Positions 1 to 4,539 of a stretch of DNA of 5,961 bases are shown in pieces (position 1 is the first letter of the stretch; every line of letters begins with the position of its first letter). Made by a program: the position numbers and the translations under genes. Source of the DNA: Candidatus Troglogloeales bacterium (GTDB lineage: Bacteria > Nitrospirota > Nitrospiria > SBBL01 > SBBT01); contig SBBT01000235.1 in the NCBI GenBank assembly GCA_005239595.1, forward strand, positions 1-5,961. The letters run 5' to 3'. The notes beneath the pieces are model-generated. The model ran no database searches. It was given only the letters and a program-made list of their open reading frames with translations, and was not told the DNA's origin.

Positions 1-20
1 CCAGCTTACACCCTCTCCTT

Positions 21-40
21 ATTTACACACATTTACACAC
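21..40. repeat. 10-bp perfect tandem repeat (ATTTACACAC x2)
   Basis: ATTTACACAC is present at 21-30 and again at 31-40, followed by AAAAGTTTACATCACC. On the minus strand each copy reads GTGTGTAAAT, so TGTAAA recurs again at 46-51. Terminal sequences of this flavour occur at the ends of several insertion-sequence families, but with no transposase in view that assignment is a guess. Confidence 0.6.
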
Positions 41-45
41 AAAAG

Positions 46-197
46 TTTACATCACCGGTATAGTAGACCCTGGAATTTAGACAACAAGGAGCCGTCAACT
101 TAAGATGGTTTTTAAGGGGGAGTCTAAATTAACGTCCCCCGAACCAAGACCTCTACTCCCTCATAACTTTCTTCACATTACCATTTTTCACATTACC
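46..197 (-). repeat. Dispersed GGTRATGTRAA-like motif, four copies
   Basis: Read on the minus strand, 56-46 is GGTGATGTAAA, 139-129 is GGGGACGTTAA, and 182-172 and 197-187 are both GGTAATGTGAA. The first differs from the last two at 2 of 11 positions and from the second at 3 of 11. All four copies lie on the same strand. The GGGGACGTT core with a G5/C5 hairpin is reminiscent of the flanks of REP-associated (Y1) tyrosine transposases. That is recalled resemblance, not a database match. Confidence 0.4.
74..140. repeat. Inverted repeat plus G5/C5 hairpin
   Basis: AATTTAGAC (74-82) is the exact reverse complement of GTCTAAATT (122-130). Overlapping the second arm, GGGGGA (116-121) pairs with TCCCCC (135-140), and GT 122-123 can pair with AC 132-133 across a bulged G134. 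The two pairings compete, because 122-130 would be in the hairpin loop or the long inverted repeat but not both. It could be an IS end, an IS200/REP-type recognition hairpin or chance. No T-run follows, so it is not a canonical terminator. Confidence 0.45.
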
Positions 198-201
198 ATT
201 T
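172..201. repeat. 15-bp perfect tandem duplication
   Basis: TTCACATTACCATTT occupies 172-186 and is repeated without change or gap at 187-201. The copies contain the GGTAATGTGAA motif on the minus strand. Two identical adjacent copies outside any gene suggest either a recent slippage event or a duplicated protein-binding site. Confidence 0.8.
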
Positions 202-420
202 CTTCTTGCATCTTCGGCCGTCTTTGTGTTTTGCTCTCTCTATGGTAGCGTATCCTTTCCCCAGGATCATCGGGTTGTTTAAGTCTCTTGAACCTGAAAA
301 TGTACGCCGCCTCTCTAAACTTTTAGACACCTTGTTATTATCGCTCCCATAGCTAATCAATTTTTGTTTTCAGCCGTGATTAAGCTATCCGTTTATAGCG
401 ACACTGTGAGGAAAGGACCC

Positions 421-1440
421 ATGGATTTACGTAAGGTGAACACGCGTATCTCTATCAATAGGAGGGCCTTTCTTCAATACACAGGTGTCGGACTTATTTC
501 ATCCCTCTTTGCGAAACAGGCCGAAGGGGCGAACTTTATGATGAAAAAATTCTTGGCCCTTCCGCCCAAGACGACACCGTTTATCACGTCCAATGAAAAC
601 TTTTATATCGTAAACTATTCCAGACCTCCTCATATCGATCCAAATGGGTGGTCTCTTGAAATCTCTGGCCGGGTGGAGAGGCCCCTTCATCTCTCCTATC
701 AAGAGATTCTCAAACGGCCACCTATTGAAAAAATGGTCACACTTCAATGCATCGATAATGAAGTGGCGGGAGAATTAATTAGTAATGCGGTTTGGAAGGG
801 GGTCAGCCTTCGGAGTCTTATTGAAGAGGCGCGCCCTCACCGATTGGTGGAGGATGTCGCAATGTATGGCGCCGACCTCTATTTTGACAGCATTACCCTC
901 GATCGCGCGATGAACTATGATGTTTTCCTCGCCTATGAAATGAACGGCAGGCGGTTATCGAAGGAACATGGATTCCCTCTTCGCGCCGTCGTCCCAGGGC
1001 TATACGGCATTAAAAACGTCAAGTGGTTAAATAAAATCGAACTGGTTGATCATGATTTTAAAGGATATTGGCAGCAAAAAGGGTGGACGGATGAAGGGTC
1101 AATCAAGGTAACATCGCGGATTGATACGCCTGGCCCTTATAACACGGTTACGGGCGATTATACGTTATCTGGAATAGCGTTCTCTGGCTATAATGGGATA
1201 CGCGACGTAGAACTGTCATTCGACGGTGGAAAGAGATGGACGCCATCGGTTATCGAGCCGTCCCCTTCTCCCTATTCATGGGTCGCATGGAAATATCGAT
1301 GGAAAAATCCTAAACCGGGGGCCTACCAGATATCTGTGAAGGCGACCGACCGAATCGGGCGCAATCAAACTGATTTTATCGCCCGCGCCTTCCCAGACGG
1401 GACATCAGGACTTCATTCGGTCGTTATCTTTGTCGAATAA
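421..1440 (+). CDS. Tat-exported molybdopterin-dependent oxidoreductase, sulfite-oxidase fold
   Basis: This 339-residue protein is a molybdenum-cofactor oxidoreductase expected to work in the periplasm; its substrate is unknown. The chosen ATG has GAGGAAAGG at 408-416; the in-frame TTG at 364 has no comparable site and would push the signal peptide inward. A twin-arginine signal (N-R14-R15-A-F-L-Q) precedes a hydrophobic stretch to about residue 30. The molybdopterin domain covers about 55-210. Cys110 in TLQCIDNE is the expected molybdenum ligand, followed by LISNAVWKGV (119-128) and the conserved HGFPLRAVVPGLYG (183-196) and VKWL (200-203). A Mo-co dimerisation-like beta domain covers about 225-339. 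No haem domain is present, so electrons must leave through a separate partner. Where classical sulfite oxidases carry an RNH motif with a substrate-binding Arg, this protein reads FYIVNY (61-66). The pattern fits the orphan branch with C-x-x-N-E-V-x-G-E-L-I, not true sulfite dehydrogenases. It is convergent with the regulator gene downstream. Confidence 0.9.
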   Translation: MDLRKVNTRISINRRAFLQYTGVGLISSLFAKQAEGANFMMKKFLALPPKTTPFITSNENFYIVNYSRPPHIDPNGWSLEISGRVERPLHLSYQEILKRPPIEKMVTLQCIDNEVAGELISNAVWKGVSLRSLIEEARPHRLVEDVAMYGADLYFDSITLDRAMNYDVFLAYEMNGRRLSKEHGFPLRAVVPGLYGIKNVKWLNKIELVDHDFKGYWQQKGWTDEGSIKVTSRIDTPGPYNTVTGDYTLSGIAFSGYNGIRDVELSFDGGKRWTPSVIEPSPSPYSWVAWKYRWKNPKPGAYQISVKATDRIGRNQTDFIARAFPDGTSGLHSVVIFVE

Positions 1441-1482
1441 TCGGCCAGAAATATAAGATGCAAGGCGCCTCACGAAGCCTTA

Positions 1483-1506
1483 CATTCCTCCGCACACGGA
1501 GGAATG
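1483..1506. terminator. Perfect 10-bp hairpin in the convergent gap
   Basis: CATTCCTCCG (1483-1492) and CGGAGGAATG (1497-1506) form a 10-bp perfect stem with a CACA loop, between the oxidoreductase stop (1440) and the convergent regulator stop (1580). It is well placed to end transcription from both sides. Neither side has a T-run, so it is not a textbook intrinsic terminator. It may block RNA polymerase or protect 3' ends. The rest of 1441-1579 holds only a minor AAGGC/GCCTT inverted repeat (1462-1481). Confidence 0.5.
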
Positions 1507-1579
1507 GCACACCTCATCCGTTAATCAGCCCCTTCGGGATTTCGAAAACAGGTTGGATCGATACTAATGGGACAGCCGG

Positions 1580-3013
1580 CTAGGAGTGGGCTTTTTCTTT
1601 TTGGTACTGATCAAGTTTACGGTAGAGCGTTTTTCGATCGATTTGCAGGACTTTGGCTGCTCTCAACTTGTTTCCACCGACCAATTGAAGAACCCGATGG
1701 ACATATTCCTTCTCCAGCTCTTCCAGCGAGCACATCTTTGACATCATCTGGTCGAGCAACAGTTGATCGCCCTGATGACTGGTCAGGACAGACGGCAGAT
1801 CATTGGAGGTAATCTTCTCCATCTGCGTCAGGGTCACGGCGCGCTCTATGACACTTTCCAGCTCCCGCACATTTCCAGGCCACGGATAATCCATTAGAAT
1901 ATTCATGGCCGACTCTGTAATTCCGGAAATCTGCTTCCCCCAGGTGGGGGCATGCCTGTTGAGAAAAAAGTCCACCAGGAGGGGGATGTCTTCCCTGCGC
2001 TTCCGAAGGGGGGGCATTTCAATCTCAATCACGTTGACCCTGTAATAGAGATCATCCCTAAAACGCTTTTGTCGAACCTCCTCCATTAAGTCATGATTGG
2101 TCGCTGATATGATTCGGATGTCTACCATGATGGTTCTGGTTGAACCGACCCTGCGGATGGTCTTTTCCTGGATGGCCCTAAGCAGTTTGGGTTGTAAGTC
2201 CAACACAATTTCATCAATTTCATCGAGAAAAAGGGTCCCCCCGCTCGCCTCTTCAAACATTCCTTTCTTGTCAAAATGGGCGTCGGTAAAGGCCCCGCGG
2301 ACATGGCCAAAAAGCTCACTTTCCAGAAGCATTTCCGGAATCGCGGCACAATTAATCGCAACGAAGGGGCGGTTTTTTCTCGGACTGTTATAGTGAATAG
2401 CTTTAGCCACCAATTCCTTCCCTGTTCCGCTTTCTCCCGTAATAAGGATGTTAGCCGTGCTTTCTGAAACGCGTCGTATCAGTTGAAAAACAGACTGCAT
2501 CTCTTTGCTTTTTCCAACAATATTGGAAAACTGGTATTCCTTGGCGACGGCCTGCCTAAGACGGATCACTTCCTCGTGTAACCGGATCTGTTCAAACGAC
2601 CTCTTAACAACAACAATCAACTCTTCAGTCTTAAAAGGTTTAATGATATAGTCGAACGCCCCTAACTTCATTGCATCGATAGCGGTCTCTACGGTGCCAA
2701 ACGCGGTGATCATAATGATCGTTTGTTGCGGTCGGACCGCCTTGACCGCCTGCAGCAGATCCAACCCGGAGAGACCCGGCATCCGAATATCGCTAATCAA
2801 AAGATCGTATTCTTTCTCTTCAAGGTGTCGAATCGCCTTACTGCCACTTTGCACCGATTCGGTCTCATATCCCTCTTCCGTAAGGAGATCGACCAGGAGG
2901 GCGCAGAGTTCCTTGTCATCATCAACCACCAGAATCGTCCCTTTTGGGCGAGACTCCTTGACATCCTTCATAAGATCGGCATCCAGTTTTGTTTCAGGTA
3001 CATCTGTGATCAT
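1580..3013 (-). CDS. Sigma-54-dependent response regulator (NtrC family: REC, AAA+, Fis-type HTH)
   Basis: This complete 477-residue transcription activator should remodel sigma-54 RNA polymerase when phosphorylated. The receiver domain (about 26-142) has the acidic pair D31/D32, phospho-acceptor D75 in LLISDIRMPG, T103 and K125 in IIKPF. The AAA+ domain (about 164-395) has Walker A GESGTGKE (193-200), Walker B GGTLFLDEID (258-267), sensor I SATN and WPGNVREL (378-385). The sigma-54 contact loop reads GAFTDA (240-245) where GAFTGA is usual. A Fis-type helix-turn-helix closes the protein (about 435-470, NKLRAAKVL then RKTLYRKL). ATG 3013 follows an AAAAAGGG site at 8-nt spacing, and an in-frame stop just upstream rules out a longer form with the site at 3034-3038. 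It is last in the minus-strand gene row, 127 nt after the membrane protein gene, so it may have its own promoter. Its likely partner is the divergent kinase at 4540-5829. Confidence 0.95.
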   Translation of the reverse strand: MITDVPETKLDADLMKDVKESRPKGTILVVDDDKELCALLVDLLTEEGYETESVQSGSKAIRHLEEKEYDLLISDIRMPGLSGLDLLQAVKAVRPQQTIIMITAFGTVETAIDAMKLGAFDYIIKPFKTEELIVVVKRSFEQIRLHEEVIRLRQAVAKEYQFSNIVGKSKEMQSVFQLIRRVSESTANILITGESGTGKELVAKAIHYNSPRKNRPFVAINCAAIPEMLLESELFGHVRGAFTDAHFDKKGMFEEASGGTLFLDEIDEIVLDLQPKLLRAIQEKTIRRVGSTRTIMVDIRIISATNHDLMEEVRQKRFRDDLYYRVNVIEIEMPPLRKRREDIPLLVDFFLNRHAPTWGKQISGITESAMNILMDYPWPGNVRELESVIERAVTLTQMEKITSNDLPSVLTSHQGDQLLLDQMMSKMCSLEELEKEYVHRVLQLVGGNKLRAAKVLQIDRKTLYRKLDQYQKEKAHS

Positions 3014-3035
3014 GCCATTATACCCTTTTTAAACT

Positions 3036-3047
3036 CCTGTTGATATT
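3036..3047 (-). promoter_or_regulatory. 12-bp element shared with the kinase gene (AATATCAACAGG)
   Basis: Read in the direction of the regulator gene, AATATCAACAGG ends 22 nt before its ATG. The same 12 bases in the sense direction lie at 4506-4517, ending 22 nt before the kinase TTG at 4540. Identity and spacing together suggest a common regulatory role, such as an operator or an mRNA leader element. Function is inferred. Confidence 0.45.
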
Positions 3048-3140
3048 GCCTCTCTTACGATCACCACCGCTGCGCAGACACGCCCTTTAACCATCTTCCG
3101 CTACGATCACGCGCCTTTGGCAACGTCGTTTTAACGGAAA

Positions 3141-3386
3141 TTACCCAACGATTCGACCCTTTTTCCATTCAACGGTCATCAGCCGTTTCGATTTTCCGTT
3201 GTCTTTTCTTCTTTCGATAATCTTTAAAAGGGGATAAAGACGATAAGCCCCTTTCTCTTTTTGTAGGGTGGCAGCATCACACGTTCCAATCACCATGAGA
3301 AAAATAAACAAGAGAAGAATGGGAACCCCCATATAGAACGTACCAACCCACCCCCATATCGGATCCACAGCGCTATAAACTTCCAT
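3141..3386 (-). CDS. Small single-pass membrane protein, unknown function
   Basis: This 81-residue protein is not recognised. The start is well supported: GGGGAGGG (3393-3400) lies 6 nt before the ATG. An aromatic, acidic N-terminus (MEVYSAVDPIWGW) leads into one strongly hydrophobic segment at about 14-35 (GVPILLLFIFLMVIG). A basic cytoplasmic-looking tail follows, rich in Lys and Arg from about 43 onward. The positive-inside rule predicts N-out, C-in. There is one cysteine, C36, at the inner membrane face. No signal peptidase site, haem-binding or metal motif is visible. It lies 68 nt after the CBS gene and 127 nt before the regulator. It could be a small regulatory or sensor subunit, or an accessory subunit of a membrane complex encoded elsewhere. 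Confidence 0.8.
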   Translation of the reverse strand: MEVYSAVDPIWGWVGTFYMGVPILLLFIFLMVIGTCDAATLQKEKGAYRLYPLLKIIERRKDNGKSKRLMTVEWKKGRIVG

Positions 3387-3418
3387 CTTTGTCCCTCCCC
3401 ACTCCTACAAAGATTTAG

Positions 3419-3444
3419 AAACACGTCCGACTTCTTGCGTGTTT
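3419..3444 (-). other. Small hairpin between CBS and membrane protein genes
   Basis: AAACACG (3419-3425) and CGTGTTT (3438-3444) can form a 7-bp stem with a 12-nt loop in the 68-nt gap. On the transcribed minus strand it is followed by CTAAATCTTT, only weakly U-rich. It may act as a partial attenuator or RNA-processing site that adjusts expression of the downstream genes. It could also be chance. Confidence 0.3.
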
Positions 3445-3454
3445 TCGTTCCCTA

Positions 3455-3853
3455 TTAGAAACCAAACGCAGCAGGTTCCATATAAAGCGGGTGGATCAAA
3501 TCCCTCACTGAAATCACCCCCACAATTTTCCCTTTGCGTGTGGTACACAGGTGCCTTACTCTCTTTTCTTCCATCAGGTCATTAGCGTCGAGCAAAGACT
3601 GACTCTCCTCGATGGTGACCAGGGGATACGACATGACACTCTCTACAGAGGCCGATAATGGGTCAATCCCTTTTGCAATAACCTTTCGAACAATATCGAC
3701 TTCCGTAATAATCCCAATATACTCGCCGTCTCTCTCCACCAGGAGGCTGCCGATTTTATTCTGAGCCATTACCACGGCTCCTTCAGAAACAGTACTCTCC
3801 GGCGAAATCGAAACAATCTTTTCCGTCATTAACTCCTCTACCAAGGGGATCAT
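3455..3853 (-). CDS. Stand-alone tandem CBS-domain protein
   Basis: This 132-residue cytosolic protein consists of two CBS motifs forming one Bateman module and nothing else. CBS1 spans about 5-62 (LMTEKIVSISPESTVSEG; then YIGIITEVDIV with T50 and D53). CBS2 spans about 69-125 (VMSYPLVTIEES; then VGVISVRDLI with S115 and D118). The Thr/Ser and Asp after each GI(I/V) strand match the positions that bind adenine nucleotide ribose in this family. Ligand (AMP, ATP, SAM or c-di-AMP) cannot be told from sequence. The start is clear: AGGAGG at 3860-3865, 6 nt before the ATG. It lies between the 61-residue orphan (43-nt gap) and the membrane protein, suggesting co-transcription. In this setting it may tune the two-component system to energy state; that is inference. 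Confidence 0.92.
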   Translation of the reverse strand: MIPLVEELMTEKIVSISPESTVSEGAVVMAQNKIGSLLVERDGEYIGIITEVDIVRKVIAKGIDPLSASVESVMSYPLVTIEESQSLLDANDLMEEKRVRHLCTTRKGKIVGVISVRDLIHPLYMEPAAFGF

Positions 3854-3896
3854 CCAGCACCTCCTAATTGGCTTTAGGTTATTTTCTGTGAAGCCT

Positions 3897-4082
3897 TTAC
3901 CTCGAATAGTAAACTTGTTTCCACTTTATTTTCAGATTAGATAAAGTGATGCCTGGCGCGTTTTCCACCACGTGATAGGGCAGCGGCACGGTAGGATTCA
4001 GCATTCTGATCAAGCGTACGCCATAACTTGTTTTTTCTTCTGAAGATTCTTCCTTTACTCTCTCAACAGCCTTGCCTTTCAT
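3897..4082 (-). CDS. Small conserved-looking hypothetical protein, 61 residues
   Basis: This protein is not recognised. ATG 4082 is preferred because GGGAG lies 7 nt upstream; the longer in-frame ATG at 4175 has no ribosome binding site and falls inside a tandem repeat. The first 18 residues are charged (Lys/Glu-rich) and likely disordered. Residues 19-61 look like a compact folded unit with mixed hydrophobic pattern (YGVRLIRML, then PLPYHVVE, then NLKIKWKQVYY). There is no transmembrane segment, cysteine pair or known motif. It is first in the minus-strand row, 43 nt before the CBS gene. It might be a small adaptor or regulator. A spurious frame remains possible, though the ribosome binding site and operon position argue for a gene. 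Confidence 0.6.
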   Translation of the reverse strand: MKGKAVERVKEESSEEKTSYGVRLIRMLNPTVPLPYHVVENAPGITLSNLKIKWKQVYYSR

Positions 4083-4169
4083 GATACTTCTCCCATTTGT
4101 GAAACGCATGCATTGTTTATGAACGTTCCTGATTATCTCTTTGAACGGGTGTGATGCACAGACAACGCT

Positions 4170-4201
4170 TTTCATCGGTTTAATATTTCATCGGTTTAAT
4201 A
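4170..4201. repeat. 16-bp perfect tandem repeat upstream of the minus-strand genes
   Basis: TTTCATCGGTTTAATA occupies 4170-4185 and is repeated exactly at 4186-4201. The repeats lie about 90-120 bp upstream of the 61-residue gene, a typical place for activator or repressor sites. The period of 16 bp is not a whole number of helical turns, so the two copies would face different sides of the DNA. Confidence 0.8.
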
Positions 4202-4248
4202 ACAGGATGGATGGTGGCCCGCACAAAATTGAACATCATAAAGAAAGA

Positions 4249-4289
4249 CCCTGCTGTAGGCGAGATTCTCTTTTCTCCCTACAGCAGGG
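4249..4289. other. Long stem-loop, 12 bp perfect stem extended past a bulge
   Basis: CCCTGCTGTAGG (4249-4260) pairs perfectly with CCTACAGCAGGG (4278-4289). Beyond a single bulged C4261, GAGA (4262-4265) pairs with TCTC (4274-4277), leaving an 8-nt loop. On the minus strand the stem is followed by TCTTTCTTTA, so it resembles an intrinsic terminator or attenuator for leftward transcription. No gene ends there, so it could sit in the leader of the minus-strand row, stop stray antisense transcription from the kinase side, or be part of a structured RNA. Confidence 0.7.
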
Positions 4290-4312
4290 CATCCCCTTTG
4301 CACTATATTTTT

Positions 4313-4340
4313 CGATCGCCTCTCATAGGGATCGCGATCG
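4313..4340. other. Stem-loop CGATCGC/GCGATCG
   Basis: CGATCGC (4313-4319) pairs exactly with GCGATCG (4334-4340) around a 14-nt loop. The right arm also contains the palindrome ATCGCGAT (4331-4338). The next stem-loop starts at the adjacent base, so the two helices could stack coaxially if transcribed together. Confidence 0.45.
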
Positions 4341-4384
4341 GGAAGCCTTACGTTACCACCTCTTTTTTCCCTCCGTAAGCTTCC
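4341..4384. other. Stem-loop with 11 pairs and one bulged C
   Basis: GGAAGC (4341-4346) pairs with GCTTCC (4379-4384) and TTACG (4348-4352) with CGTAA (4374-4378). C4347 is bulged and the loop is 21 nt, pyrimidine-rich with a T6 run. It abuts the previous stem-loop. The single bulged C recalls the first stem-loop of the cluster. Confidence 0.55.
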
Positions 4385-4498
4385 GCCTTAACAGTTAAGC
4401 AACATCTGTTCCATCTGGATATTTTGAGTGGCTATTCATCTAACACCTTACTTTTTAAGGGAAACAGGGATATTCCACGCAATTTCTGCCAACTCAAT

Positions 4499-4528
4499 TG
4501 TAGAAAATATCAACAGGCCTGTAGAAAA
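4499..4528 (+). promoter_or_regulatory. Kinase upstream element: TGTAGAAAA direct repeat and shared 12-mer
   Basis: TGTAGAAAA occurs at 4499-4507 and 4520-4528, a 21-bp period equal to two helical turns, so both copies face the same side of the DNA as expected for a cooperatively bound operator. Between and overlapping them lies AATATCAACAGG (4506-4517), identical to the element upstream of the response regulator. The palindrome CAGGCCTG (4514-4521) overlaps the spacer. The block ends 11 nt before TTG 4540. Confidence 0.45.
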
Positions 4529-4539
4529 GCACCACAGCG

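Larger units (their letters stand above)
1..420. other. Gene-free left flank with repeats, possible mobile-element remnant
   Basis: No reading frame here has both a plausible start with a ribosome binding site and recognisable protein content. The region instead holds a 10-bp tandem repeat, a 15-bp tandem repeat, a G5/C5 hairpin, an AATTTAGAC/GTCTAAATT inverted repeat and several related minus-strand GGTRATGTRAA motifs, each listed separately. TTTAGACA occurs at 76-83 and again at 322-329. Such clustering resembles eroded transposable-element ends, but no transposase is present to prove it. The promoter of the oxidoreductase gene should lie in about 200-405; I see no strong -35/-10 pair. Confidence 0.45.
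4083..4539. promoter_or_regulatory. Divergent intergenic region between regulator row and kinase
   Basis: This 457-bp region separates the minus-strand row from the plus-strand kinase and must hold both promoters. It contains a 16-bp tandem repeat, three adjacent stem-loops, a 9-bp direct repeat and the shared 12-mer, each listed separately. A GATAAT box reads on the minus strand at 4137-4132, about 50 bp before the 4082 start, but no good -35 lies at the right distance. No valid sigma-54 promoter was found. No convincing protein-coding frame lies within it. Confidence 0.6.

Noticed and set aside
105..248. Short plus-strand frame (47 codons) and overlapping open minus-strand frames in the left flank
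   Set aside because: No ribosome binding site, low-complexity content driven by the repeats, and no recognisable protein motif; one minus frame has RRRTFS, faintly like an IS3 OrfA start, too little to call.
364..420. Longer oxidoreductase start at TTG 364
   Set aside because: No ribosome binding site, and it would place 19 extra residues before the Tat signal; ATG 421 has GAGGAAAGG at good distance.
1567..1812. Plus-strand open frame over the regulator's C-terminus, and similar frames over the kinase and regulator
   Set aside because: They are antisense or out-of-frame shadows of genes with clear domain content.
3017..3022. Perfect TATAAT on the minus strand just before the regulator ATG
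   Set aside because: Transcription from it would start at or past the ATG, there is no good -35, and the next in-frame ATG (2971) lacks a ribosome binding site.
3056..3110. TACGATCAC repeated at 3056-3064 and 3102-3110 upstream of the regulator
   Set aside because: Nine bases with 46-bp spacing and no symmetry or phasing; easily chance.
4083..4175. N-terminal extension of the 61-residue protein to ATG 4175
   Set aside because: The start codon lies within a tandem repeat and has no ribosome binding site, whereas ATG 4082 has GGGAG 7 nt upstream.
4478..4492. Sigma-54-like promoter on the minus strand (TTGGCAGAAATTGCG)
   Set aside because: The GG and GC pairs are separated by 8 bases, not the 10 this promoter class strictly needs.
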